A DNA stretch of 64,000 bases from Helopsaltes ochotensis (GCA_013400155.1 VXBM01000766.1:152696-216695), one strand, 5' to 3'; shown: positions 40,513-51,850, counted from the first letter of the stretch. Made by a program: numbers and translations. Notes: generated by a model from the sequence alone, not told the origin.

Positions 40513-41574
40513 TGTCAGGCTGATCGTGGGTTCAAGATCTCAATTGGCCAAGAGCATTTTCTGGTTGTTACAAAGGTGTTTATTACATAAATGCATCAGT
40601 CTCGAAGGCAAGAGTTCTAAAAATGCGGTCTTACAAACAGTCACGATACTTAACATACCAGTGAGGTGAAAAGCAACCTAACAACAACTTAACAAAATCC
40701 CAACCATGGGGAAAACAGAGTGACAGGGAAAAACCAACCCAGGGGAGAAGGCTGATTGACAAGAGGTTGCCTGATCACAGGGAAAGGCAGATTAGGAAAG
40801 GATCATGGCCACAGGGGGAGGCGGATTGGCAAAAGGGTTCTGGCTGCAAGGAGAGATGGGTTGGCAAAGGTCCTGAGCAGTGTTCCCCACAGCAGCGCTG
40901 AAGCTGCAAGGCTACCGGCGTAGCGGCAGCAGCAGCACCCCCCACGCAGTGACAGTAACAGAAAGAGCAGAAGCACCCCCCAAGCAATATAATACCTGAT
41001 AAGTCCTGGCAACAGCTCCCTGGCACCATCTCTCTGGCAGAGCCCCGTTCCTTCTTGTCATAGATGACAGGAGGATGGATCGATCATTGAAGAATCAATG
41101 AATCGATGGCATTGCCCCCAAAACAGGGGATTTTTATCCATAAATCATAAATGCATATTCATATCTTTAAGTTGTCCAATTGAATAAGAACACACTTCTA
41201 AAACAATTTCGCTACACCAATCTAAACCTAACTTTGAAAGTACGTGAAACTACGAAAAACTACAAAAATTGGTATCAGTTTTCGTACAAGCACCTGCGCA
41301 TATAGCATATCTTATTAATGTAAAAGGTTCTTTATCTATTAATGTAAAAGCTTCTATCTTATTCATGTAAAAATTGTACTTGCTCTATCTAGTACTATAG
41401 GCAATGTTTTTATTATGTCTAAAGCTGAACTACCAGGCCTAAGGGCTCTGGGTTCTGTGCTAGCTAACTGTGTCTGAAGACACTTAGAGTCTACTTGATT
41501 AAAACTAAGGTCTAAGCTTCTATTTCACCATCTTTCTCTTCCAATGGGGAACCCAGGAGGCACAGACCCCAACA
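40513..41574 (-). mobile_element. Solo LTR (ERVK-like), nested in CR1, with target-site duplication
   Basis: This 1,062-bp element runs, on the minus strand, from TGTTGGGGTC at 41574 to GCCTGACA at 40513, the canonical TG...CA ends. It is flanked by AGTTGA (40507-40512) and AGTGGA (41575-41580), a 6-bp target duplication with one mismatch. Six bp fits alpha/beta-type retroviruses rather than ERVL. A polyadenylation signal AATAAA lies at the complement of 40579-40584 and a TATA-like GATAAAAA at about 41131-41138. No gag, pol or env sequence is present, so it arose by recombination between two LTRs. Family assignment rests on duplication length and overall form, not a search. Confidence 0.78.
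41305..41376 (-). repeat. Three diverged tandem units in LTR U3
   Basis: Three imperfect copies of a roughly 23-27 bp unit with the core ATTAATGTAAAAG (the third with ATTCATGTAAAAA). They lie upstream of the TATA-like box on the LTR's sense strand. Repeats in this position of a retroviral LTR are often enhancer elements, but no function can be shown here. Confidence 0.7.
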
Positions 41575-42157
41575 AGTGGATCCCAGGATTACTTTGACCT
41601 TCTTGGCTACACTGCTGGCTTATGGACAATAAGACCCTTAGGTCCACCAAGACTCTCAGGTTCTTCTCCACAGAGCTGCTTCCCAGCAGATTAGCCCCCA
41701 GCCTGTATTGGTCCATGGGGTGATTCTTCCCCAGGTGCAGGACCCTGCATTTCCCTTTGTGAAAATCAGAAGGTTATTCTCTGCCCATCTCTTCAACATT
41801 TCAAGGTGCCTCTGAAGGGCTGCACAGACCTCTTAGATATCAGCCACTCCTCACAATTTTGTCATCCCTGAACTTGATGAGGATGCACTCTACTCCCTCA
41901 TCAAAGTAATTGATGACCAAATTAAATAACACTTAATAAAATAGAACTCTGTGGGACACCACCAGTGACAGGCCTCAAAACTAGACTCTGTACCACTGAT
42001 CACAGTGCCCTGGGATCTGCCATTCAGCTAGTACCCTGTCCCATCCTTCCCACTCTGCACTCATCCAACCCACAGTTCCTGAATTTGCCTATGAGGATTG
42101 CATGACAGACAGTGGCAAAAGCCTTGTTGAAGTCAAGGTAGACAATGTCCACTGCCA

Positions 42158-42322
42158 ATTCATTCACCTCTTCTCATGGGCCAGCAAGTATTCAGCCATC
42201 CCCAGGAAAGCAGGGTTCCATCACGCATAACAGTGAATTGAGAAGAAAACTGCCATTATCCCAAATATTCCTGTCTTCTTTCTCTTCCCCCCTCTTAATA
42301 TAGTCTCTCTATAGTTTAAACT
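42158..42322 (-). mobile_element. Truncated ERVL-type LTR fragment
   Basis: Antisense to the common avian ERVL LTR. Landmarks are 'aattcattcacctcttctca', 'ttcagccatccccaggaaag', 'cagggttccatcacgcataa' and a C/T-rich block ending near 'tcttaatatagtctct', where the family has its TATA region. Only the middle of the LTR is left; the R-U5 end is missing at the CR1 junction (42157/42158) and the U3 start is lost on the right. The same family appears nearly complete at 48497-49776 in the opposite orientation. Confidence 0.75.
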
Positions 42323-42467
42323 ATACCAAGTGGTTTATTGCTTTATTATTGACATATAATCAACTGACATATAATCAGCAATCAGTGAACTATAGACTCA
42401 AGACCATTATCTGCAATTCAAAAGGAAAATTGCTTACTAGGCTCTTCTGGAATATTTACCTGAGGGC

Positions 42468-42914
42468 TGTTCAGCACACAAGAACCACGCAGGACACTCG
42501 ATGAGAAGGATCAAAAAAGAGGGCTTGACTTTATTCTTGTTCCTTATATAGATCTCAGATCCATGCCAGGGATTGGGTGGTAGCATAGCCACCTCTCCAA
42601 CTCCACTGGCCCAAACAACAGTCAGTCAAGTGTTTTTTCCATCCGAGTGTACGTGTTATTTACCAAATACATTTCCCAAACAAACCCTATCAACAGATAA
42701 CACCAGCGTGGGAAAAGGCAAAGCACTGCCTAACATTGAAGATTCTGACTCCACTTTAAGAACTAAGAAATACAATCAGAAAGGCTGCAAAAATCAGGGC
42801 AACATTTACCCACAATTTTCTCAACATACTTTTGTTAATTCTAAAAAGTTTTTCTCAAAGGCACACACACAGTTACTCTCCATATTCGCACACCCCTTCT
42901 GAGGGGGCTCCAGC
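42468..42914 (-). mobile_element. Candidate solo LTR, family unknown
   Basis: On the minus strand TATATAA (complement of 42544-42550) is followed within about 10 bp by AATAAA (complement of 42530-42535), an LTR-like promoter plus polyadenylation signal. Plausible ends are TGCTGGAG at 42914 and TGAACA at 42468. The near-matching hexamers GAGGGC (42462-42467) and GAGGGG (42901-42906) are not placed symmetrically, so the ends are approximate. No internal retroviral genes flank it. Confidence 0.55.
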
Positions 42915-43598
42915 ATTAGGCAAAGCTATGCATATCCAAACACCTTATTGATCTCCATGCCAGTGAGAAAGCACTCCACAAGCTCAGGTTCACGTCCTCT
43001 GAATGTGGGACTCTGTGTGCCCCACCCCACTTTGGTACTGCAGTACCTGGGGTCAAGCACGGCACATCAGTTGATAGTTTGCAGTGTTGGTAGGGAGCAG
43101 CAGACACTGGTGCTTTCAGCCCAAGGTCTCTCCTTACTGTCTAAAAATATTCATGTTACTTTATGCCTCTTTTCAAGCTGAAGTCTTCTTTGTTTTAAAT
43201 GATTCTGTGAATCCCCAACTTTTTAATCTGATTGATGGTCATGTCATCTTTCACATGTTGAGGACAAATACCATCATAAGGAACTTTGGGAGTCCCATTG
43301 ACACACATTGTGTATATTCAAATTTCTGTCTTAACATCTGTTGTTATTCAGGCCACAGGTGAGCCCCGAGGGCACTCCACACCAGTCTAAATGCATAAGC
43401 CAGTTAGAGAGTAATAAAATGTGACATTTTAAGAGCAGAATACTATAAAGAGATAGCTCCAAAAATGTAGCCATTCAGAAATAGTTCAAAGAGTTTTTCA
43501 TGACAGTTGTGGTACTACTTCTCCTACTATATAGAATATTCTTTCCTCCCACTTTCTATGCCTCAGTTTTGCCTGTGTCATATTTTTCCATTATGAAC
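42915..43598. other. Unclassified DNA, possible diverged repeat
   Basis: No gene. The part at 43200-43400 vaguely resembles the antisense CR1 RT region (GTCATCTTT..., GAGCCCCGAGGGCACTCC), but too weakly to call. Confidence 0.35.
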
Positions 43599-43813
43599 TC
43601 AACTGTAAGCTAGGTTCCAGATCAGATGTCCTATTTTTCATTGTCATCTGTTTTATTTCTTTACATCAGAATAAAGGGGATGTAAAGATTCATTAATTCA
43701 GAAAANTCAACTGTAAGCTAGGTTCCAGATCAGATGTCCTATTTTTCATTGTCATCTGTTTTATTTCTTTACATCAGAATAAAGGGGATGTAAAGATTCA
43801 TTAATTCAGAAAA
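43599..43813. repeat. 107-bp exact direct duplication around a single N
   Basis: Bases 43599-43705 and 43707-43813 appear identical and are separated only by the single ambiguous base at 43706. This is the signature of a contig end joined to an overlapping contig without merging, so it is probably an assembly artefact and not genomic sequence. If so, true genomic length here is about 108 bp shorter. Confidence 0.95.
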
Positions 43814-46800
43814 GTAGTCATTTTCACTAGTTTGCAGCCAGTGTACACAGTTGGAATTGACAAGTGAAAATCAATGAGATATCCAGCCCAAGATATCAAC
43901 ATCATACAGCTTAATGCAGTTGATTCCTCGAAGATGTATATAATTATTCAAAGTACTCATGTATATTTATATATTCAATGAGTTAATAGTCAAATATGTC
44001 TACCTCTTTGAATATATATATTAAAAAATGAAGTGGAATAGCAAAACCTCAATTTTTTCAGTGTAATTAGTAACTTCCCTGATTTTTATATTCTACAACA
44101 GGGAAATGAGGGAGAAAAGACAAAGGGATAAAAACCATAATGAGTTATTTTTTCGAAGTCAAAATTACACATGCTATAGTACTTATGATTTCAATTTCAG
44201 TTGGAAGAGGAACAAATGGGAGAGTGTCCAAAGGATCTGGAGAAAGCATAGATGTAGCTAGAAAGGGAAGGTTCACAAGAGTGGCATTTAACAAAATGGT
44301 TATGGAGAGAAAGAACAATGGAAGAGACAGATCTTCTGGGACATTGTTATGAATGAAATCTGGCATTAGAAGATGCCCAACGTGATGTCGTAAATACGAC
44401 CATTTCTACAATAAAGAAATAAAAATCCTCACACAAGTGGAAAAAAGAAACCTACGACATTATGTTCCCTTCACAGAAAATAAGGCATATGGTTATCTTC
44501 AGCATTATGCAGCTCTGCTTTCAATGACTGGCTGCCAGAATTAACAAAGCTTTTCCTGAAATGCTAAGATTAACATGCTGAGCATGCTGGTGATGCTGTC
44601 TCTTGACCTGAAGCTTCTTCCTTGTAAGCAAGGTTTGTTTTTTCTCCCAGAGGAACTGCAGATATAAAACTGTAATAAAGAAAAACACTCATCTAAAGAG
44701 TAAATTGCTTTTTTGAAAAGTGTAGGTTTACAGAATAAAATAAAAGTTGTAGCAGAAATGCATTGCTTTTTTTCTGCTACCCTCAGTCATGTTTTTTAAG
44801 CAAATTAAAATGTATGCTTTTAGAAAAACTGTTTAACAAAACAGTGTTTCATATGAAACAATAGTCTAATAATTTTAGAGCAATAACAATATTAGGTTTA
44901 TATATATTTGTTAAATTACAATAGCAACATATTTGTTTTACTAAATATAAAGATGACTAAGCTCATTTAATTTTATCTTTGAATTACAATAACTGTGTAA
45001 CAATAAATTACAATTAAATAAATAACTCTGTAACAATAAATTACAATTTATTTCCTACATTTCATGTTAGGAAATCTCTGAATCATCTTTCTGAGTTTAG
45101 GACTAACTTTCTTTTTCGGCTTAATTTAGCACGGTAATTTCTATGCTTCACAATAGACTGAAAGGAGCTAAAGAGACCAAATTATCTATCCAGCAGATGA
45201 AATTGTAGAATTTATGGTAAGGTGACTAGAATTTTACTCTTGTTGTTTAGAAGAGGTTCTATATTTAATTAAAAGCTATCAAATTAATGTTGATATTAGA
45301 ATGTAAATAAATAATATATATTTTTTTGTATTTGTCTAATGCTCACTTAAATTGTTAATGTTTACCATAACCCCTGTGCTTTCTAGACAAATTCACAGAC
45401 TAGTCTCTTGTTGCTGTCCCTTCAAAGTAGATATTTTATGTAATGATGTAGGTCTACAGAGAGCAAATGTTCTTGAAACATTTCTAATAAGTTGTTGCTT
45501 TTAAAACTGTTTTTCATTAGCTTTAATGGGGTTTACAGAGTCAGAATTTCTGAAAATTAAGTTTTTCAAGTAAAAAAAAAATAAACATTTATCCTGAGCC
45601 TTACTGGGAAAGGAAGGTCTAGAAAATTATCTTTAGTAAGATACATTCATTATTGTACTATCTGTATTCTCAGTATTAAAAGTTCAAGTGTTCAGTGTAT
45701 CAGTACAATCTTTAAATAGACTCCCTGTGCCTTCAAAGAGATCTGACTGGTAGAAATGTGTTCAATGGAAGTGCTCACTGTCTTGATGATAGGTAACTAT
45801 GTCTTGATTGTAAATTAACCCAAGATCAAATAAGAAACAGATTTCTGTGGAACCCACATGTTCTCATTTAAAACTACACTGGAGTAATTTCATGGCAGTC
45901 TGCTATGAAGGTGCACACCAAGTGAAGCAAAATGTACAGGAGTTAAATACTATTTTTTTTCATGTTCCTTTTTTCCATAAAAAAAGCAAATACCCCTGTA
46001 ATTAGCATTACCTGATAGATGCTTTCACTGCCTTTTCTAAATGGAACAGAACAAGACTATGAAGTGTGAAATACCCTGGTGTGTGGCCTTGATTAATCAC
46101 CACTTAAATTCACTTCCTACAGATTTTGTTATAATTTGTGCTCTTTGTACTGTACTGTACAACATCCCTGTTTTGAACCAGGTCTTTTATTCTAGGATAA
46201 CATTCTTACATTGTTTCTTATGTGTAAATCGCAGGTCTACTTGATTTCTCTGGATGTTTAGGGTTCTCTGGTTAAATAGCTTACAACAATTACTTTACAG
46301 AAGACTTCTGAACTACATTTTGATAGATTCACAAACTTTAAGGCCAAAAGGGAAAATTATCCATGTCTATTGCAGAACAGACTAAATATATTAAACAAAC
46401 AAACAAACAAATAACAGTCTAACAGTATTAATAGATGTTAATAATTACAGCATTATGCCTTTACTTTTTGTACAATATCTAATCTCTGGTCTAAATGTTT
46501 ACCATTTACACTGGTAAAAAAAAAATGGTATGGATCATTTACACTGATCATTGGTAAAAAACTGTAAATTCTGCAACATGATCTGAGTGAGAGGTTCCAG
46601 GGTTTAATAACCCTCAAAGTAAAAGAAAATTGTAATTTAGTTGTGCATGACCCCATTTCAGGGTTAGAATTGACATTTGTTGGGGGGAAAAAAAATATTA
46701 GGAATGCATAAACCATAGTTTTACCAAACTTCTTGACCACAATCCAGATATTTCCCTAGCTTCTTACTGAGTGCAAGGCTGAACATTTGCATGTAAAATT

Positions 46801-47929
46801 GATTGTACTGTTATAAACATTTTTATTACTAATTTAGTCTTCCCATTTTTGTTGATCATAGTGATTAATGATAAAAAGCCACACTGAGTAGTATGATGAG
46901 AGAAAAAGATGTGTAATTTGTGATGTGCACGTGAAATATCCCAGGTGGAAGCTAAAACTTCTTGCCAAAAGTAGCTCAATCTAATGACAAAATTGTGCTT
47001 GAGTGCTGAATTAACAAGAGTGTAATCTATTTAGTGCTGTCACTGCAGAGTAGTAAAACATTAGGCTCCAATTCAGCCTCCATAGACTTTCATCATGAGA
47101 TGAAATTGTAGATGTAGTGTATTATTTTTAGCATACTTTTCCATAGTTCCACTACTGGTTTAGAAACTGGTGCCACAAATGGGTATGCAGTCTCAGTTGT
47201 GGTGTCCTACTTGAGTTTACACTTCAATGGGTTGACTTTCTTTTAAGCCACTGCTTCACACTATAAACTCATTTTTGGCTGCTATGTTGCTGTCTTTTTT
47301 TAAGGCCTTGAACAATTCAGGTGTTTTAAATATAGTTTTCCATTTTAAATCCTTTTGGCTTTCTTCTCATTAACAGCTGTTACACACTACAGTGTTTTGG
47401 ATAGAAACTGCTGGAATCCAGGTGTTCAGTTTAAAGTAAGCACGATGAGTATAAAGTAATCTCTGTCACTAATAGTATTATCACTAATTCAAAATTACCA
47501 CTAGTTTAAAAATAATGGGTCATGCTTATAGTTCCCTGAGTGTCATCAGAACACTTTATAAATGAATGACATTGGAATCACTTTTGTTACATTTTTTAGA
47601 AAACCTTTGAAATAAGAAACACTTTAGTCATAAATCATGTCTTTTTGATTTATTGGTAAGTCCAATAACCATTTCAGCCAGCTTCTGATTACGATATATC
47701 AAGAAATATGAGGGAGAGGTTATTGGATCTTCTACCATATTGACGGTACCTTACTCTGTTAGAGTGAGGAAAAAATTATCATTGAAAGAGAGCCCATAAA
47801 GTTTACTAGCAAGTAGAGTATTTCACTCAAGGATTGTAGCTCTGTATAGACTGCTAGTATGTTCTCCTTTCAAAGCTTTAATGAACTTTGCTGACAGAGA
47901 GAAAAATCATCTGTCCACCCTTATTGTCT
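43814..47929. other. AT-rich unique DNA, no gene seen
   Basis: No gene recognised. Holds two near-copies of a 26-bp AT-rich segment with the core AACAATAAATTACAAT (about 44998 and 45032), a short (AAAC)n at 46393-46412, and a 25-bp exact match to the CR1 at 48 kb (46540-46564, see findings). Confidence 0.5.
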
Positions 47930-48496
47930 TGCTTAGTCAACCTTATCTCCATCTCTATCAAGGTGACCCACTTAGTAGATGAGGTAAAGGCTGTGGAAGT
48001 CTACCTGGCCTTTAGTAAAGCCTTTGATATCATTTTGCACAGCATCTTTTGTGACAAAGTGGCTGCTCATGGCTTGGACACATACACTGATCATTGGTAA
48101 AAAACTGGCTGGACAACTGGGCCCAGAGGTGGGTGGTGAAGGAAGTTACTTCCAGCTGGTGGCCGATCACAAGTGGTATCTCCCAGGGCTCAGTACTGGG
48201 TCCAGTCCTGTTTAATGTCTTTATCAATGATATAGACAAGGGGTTTGAGTGCATCCTCAGTCAATTTGTAGACAATGCCAAGCTGGGTGGGAGTGTTAAT
48301 CTATCGGAGGACAGGAAGTTTCTTCAAAAGTATCTGGACTAGCTGGACTGCTGGGCTAAAGCCTGCGGTGTGAGGTTCAATTAGGTGAAGTGCTCTGTCC
48401 TGAACTTGATCATAAGAACCCCCTGCAGAGCTACAGGCTGGGGGAAGAGTGGCTGGAAAGCTGCCCATCAAAGGACCTGGGGATACTGGCAGGCAG

Positions 48497-49776
48497 TGAG
48501 TTGGTTTTGGCTGAGATAGAGTTAATTTTCCTCACAATGGAACTGAAAATTCTTCTTGTATGGGGCTGTGTTTTGGATTTGGGCTAGTAAAAAATGTTGC
48601 CGGTTAATGACTTAAACAATCGACCTCCTAACCACCCATGTGCAGAGGGTGAGCACTCATCACCTCAGGCTGCAGCTGGGTGTTGAATGAGATAAGAAAA
48701 TCTGTAAGGAAAGAGGCAAACCCTGTACTGCCTCTTTGTCCTTTCACCAGTGACCTCAGCTGTGATAACTCCCTTGCCAGGAAGCACTGGGACATTCACA
48801 CAATATCTTGAAGGTATTCATCTCTGCTTATGGGCCATAATGGACCATAATTGACTCTACTGCACTGACCTAATAGGCAGCTGTAATGACTTAGAAATTG
48901 TCAAAAAGTCTTAAAGTGTCCTGTGAGCCACAGTGTTGTATCATTTATTGTGAAACTCCCTGCCCCAGGGGAGGTACCTGAACCTGAGTGAATATAACCC
49001 AGAAACTTTGTTGTTTTGGTGGCTTTTCTCCACCCTGATAGGTTGACACAGTGACCAACTTTACCAACAGACACTGAAATTGCAACAATCAAGTCATGTC
49101 ATGGAGATTATACACCTTTCTACTCTTTTTCCTTTTTTCTTTTCCCTATTTCTTTCAATTTCTCTCTACCTCACATTTACTGTTAAATAAAAATCCATAC
49201 TGTTGACTTCAACATGTGGTCTTGTTTACACCTTAATTTCAGGCAGAGGTATCTCTAATAATTTTAATAAATGAATCTTAAAGGGAATGAAAACAGTATA
49301 AATGATAGGGATATTTTTGTTATTGGTGAGTAGCACTTGCACAATGTTAAAGTATTTTCTGCTTTTTATATTGCCACACTGGCAAGAAGGCAGGGAGTGA
49401 GCTGGAAGTTGGTCTTCCCTGGGGATATAACCAAGAAAATAGACCCCAAGAGGTGAAAGGGATATTCCAGGCTCTGTGATATCATGCTCAGTACATCTAG
49501 AGAGGGGAATAAGGAAGAAGGTGGAGATGATTGGAATCATGCTTGACAGAACCCTGATGTCCTACAGCTGGCTGAAAACCATGCCAGCTGATGGGAAATA
49601 GTGAATGAAGGCCTTGTTTTGCTTTGCTTGTGTGTGCAGATTTTGCTTTACCTAATTAACGGTCTTCATATTGACCCATGTGTTTTCTAACTTTTACCCT
49701 TCCAATTGTCTTACCCATCCCACTAGGAGGGAGTGAGCAATTCTGTGTGGTGCTTGGCTGGAGTTAAACCACAACA
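48497..49776 (+). mobile_element. ERVL-type solo LTR nested in CR1, itself interrupted
   Basis: A plus-strand avian ERVL LTR. The 5' part (48497 to about 48599) reads TGAGTTGGTTTTGGCTGAGA and 'ggggctgtgttttggatttg'. The 3' part (about 49288-49776) includes 'ggatattccaggctctgtga', 'tatcatgctcagtaca', 'gatgggaaatagtgaatgaa', 'cttgttttgctttgcttg' and ends 'gttaaaccacaaca'. The TATA region is mutated (CAGTACATCTAG) and the expected ATTAAA signal reads ATTAAC. There are no gag-pol genes, so it is a solo LTR. I found no clear target-site duplication. It splits the CR1 RT region, so it is younger than that CR1. Confidence 0.88.
48600..49287 (+). mobile_element. LTR-like insert inside the ERVL LTR
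   Basis: About 690 bp that does not belong to the ERVL LTR pattern and sits between its two parts. It has LTR traits on the plus strand: a C/T-rich stretch (about 49118-49170), then AAATAAAAA at about 49184, then a T-rich GTCTTGTTTACACC segment, resembling the R-U5 region of songbird LTRs. Exact ends and a target duplication could not be fixed. The outer LTR sequence around AAACAGTGTTG seems to be partly present on both sides. It may be a second solo LTR, which would make three insertion layers. Confidence 0.55.
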
Positions 49777-50392
49777 GATGGTTGAACATGTGCAAGCCCA
49801 AGTGGTCAAGAAGGCCAATGTTATCATGGCCTATATCACAAAAGAGGAACCAGCAGAACCAGGGCAACGTTATGCTGCCTATACTTGGCCCTGGTGAGGC
49901 TACACCTTGAATCTTGTGTTCATTTAGGCCCTCACCACAAGAAAGACACTGAGGTGTTAGAGTGTGTCCAGTGAAGGGCAGCAAAGCTCATGAAGGGTCT
50001 GGAGCACAAGTCTTACAAGGAGCTGCTGAGAGAGCTGGGGTTGTTCAGCCTGGAGAAAGGAAGCTCAGAGAGGACCTTATGGCTCTCCTCAACACCCTGA
50101 AAAGAGGGTGTAGCCATGTGGGAATTGGGCTCTTCTACCAAGACAAGACAAGAAGAAATGGCTTCAAGTTACACTAGGGAGGTTTATATTGAATATTAGG
50201 AAAAATTTCTTTGCTGAAAGGATTGTCAGTCTCTGGAACAAGCTGGTCAGGAGAGCAGTTGGGTCACCAACCTTGGGGATACGTAGATCTGTTAGTGACA
50301 TGGTTTAGCTGTGGACTTGGAAGTACTGGGTTAATGTCTGGATGGAATGATCTAAAATATCTTTTCCAGTCTAAACCTATAATTCTATGATT

Positions 50393-51279
50393 ATTCTTCT
50401 GCATGTGGAATGCTTTTTTTAAAATCTTAGAATTTCAACTAAATTCACTGAGAGTTCTTAAAATTAATTAGCTATTTCAGTAGAAGATCAAAGTAAGACA
50501 TGAATTTCAGGTCCTAGACACAGAAGACCATACAGTTCAATATCTTAATTACAAATTTTTATTTTATATATCATATTTGGTGGCATGCACATGTGTATCA
50601 CAATGCAGATTGGCATACATATTCATATGTGATAATTCCTACACAGTGCCAGATTTCTTTTCTGAAAGTGTACTTTTTGAAGTGTATCCATTCAAATGAC
50701 ATATGCATTTTCTCTTTCCCAGCTGAGAAACATGAGCATGTTTTTGAGAAATGGAAGATTTCTTTGTATCTGTCTATTTCTTGCCAAATCTATTGACAAT
50801 CTGGATACTTGTATTGTCAGACATTCAGATTATGACTTGACTTCAGGATGAAAATAAAAGTGTCAGTTTGTATACAGAAAAGATGTGCTGTGTTGGGAAA
50901 GTACTAACAACTAAAGATACTAAAATATCATTGTCACATCACTACTAGTTTGTTTGCATTGTATACCAGCACATCCATAGATATATGGCATTATATACTA
51001 AATAATATTCTGCTTTCTCTTATTCTTTTCCAGTATACTATCAAGATGTCTGGTAGAAAAAAAATATAGAAGTTTAGCACCAAAAGTTGTTAGACCTATT
51101 TTAGAAAGAGGCATCTATTCTATATCTAGAATTTTAATTTAAGATAGTATCAGAGTAATGAATGTTTAGCAAGTGAGTTATACTTGTTACTAAGAAACAA
51201 AACAGCAACAGGCAAAAAAACCCCAACAGTAAATAATCACTAGATACAAAACTGCTAGATCTCACAAACCCCTCCCCCA
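50393..51279. other. Unique DNA, no gene seen
   Basis: No gene or repeat was recognised. A good acceptor-like TTTCTCTTTCCCAG ends at 50721, but no matching donor follows in an open frame. Confidence 0.45.
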
Positions 51280-51850
51280 CAGGAACAAGGAGAAATTTAA
51301 AATGGCAGAGTGACCCCTCCTAAGATGGCAGCTGCCAGGGGCAACCATATGTAGGGAGGCAAAGGGAAAAGGGCATCAGCCTTGCCCCCTCACTTATCTC
51401 TCCGGCAGCAGCAGCTCTGTTGAGAAAGGTGGCTGGAACACTCTGGTGGCTGGTACTCAGTCAAGGGCTAGAACTCATGAAGATACTTCACCTTTCTCTT
51501 GGCAGGAGGTGGCAAGACAAGGACAGGCAAGGCAAGGCAGCTGGGCTGGAAAGATTTGGTGCCATCTCTCCTTGCTGGAGAACTTCAGGCACTTGGACAT
51601 GGAGCACGCATTCCATTCTTCCAGGCATGGGGCCACAGCTTCAGGCAGGCACTCCTAGAATCTGCCTTGAGTCAGTCCAAGATGCAAAGGAGAAACAAAA
51701 GAAAAAAACCCCAAAATACATGAAGTCTCTGCCTTGAGATAAAGACACGAAACAAAAGAGGCTTGGGTATTTCAACTTTTGAACGTCACTGGCAAACCTG
51801 GGCCTTAGTGGTTCCTTATCCAGCCATAGCACCAGTTCTTAAAGACACAG
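51280..51850. other. GC-richer unclassified segment, possible repeat
   Basis: GC-richer than its flanks, with purine-rich AAGGCAAGGCAGG-type runs near 51530 and overlapping open frames of 70-105 codons in three plus frames at 51420-51737. Multi-frame openness argues for composition, not coding. It directly precedes a CR1 3' end. It may be part of an unrecognised LTR or other interspersed repeat. Confidence 0.35.

Larger units (their letters stand above)
39958..42157 (-). mobile_element. CR1 LINE, 3' half, split by an LTR insertion
   Basis: One minus-strand CR1 in two parts. Part one, 39958-40512, begins with the tail TCACGGAATCACAGAATCA and covers the 3' UTR and end of ORF2 ('cccagctccctcagcctgtt' near 40310, 'ctcaccatggctgagtagag' near 40450). 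Part two, 41575-42157, continues into ORF2. Its antisense reads K-F-R-D-D near 41850, where the RT catalytic box F-A-D-D is expected, and a G-G-V-P-Q-type region near 41955. Together about 1,140 bp of CR1 remain. The gap between the parts is filled exactly by the solo LTR at 40513-41574, so the LTR inserted after the CR1. Confidence 0.9.
47930..50392 (+). mobile_element. CR1 LINE, RT region to 3' tail, split by nested LTRs
   Basis: Plus-strand CR1 in two parts. Part one, 47930-48496, encodes decayed RT. One frame gives V-T-H-L-V-D-E and F-S-K-A-F-D; after a frame break, the next gives G-I-S-Q-G-S-V-L-G-P-V-L-F-N and F-I-N-D-I-D, then F-V-D-N, where the catalytic F-A-D-D has lost its second aspartate. 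Part two, 49777-50392, runs from 'ggttgaacatgtgcaagccc' through the 3' UTR to the tail AATTCTATGATTATT. The intervening 1,280 bp is the ERVL LTR with its own insert. Several stops and shifts show the copy is dead. Confidence 0.92.

Noticed and set aside
43200..43400. Possible diverged CR1 RT region on the minus strand
   Set aside because: Only two short resemblances to CR1 blocks, with poor order and spacing; too weak without an alignment.
50708..50796. Exon beginning after TTTCTCTTTCCCAG
   Set aside because: Good acceptor, but no donor before the in-frame stop.
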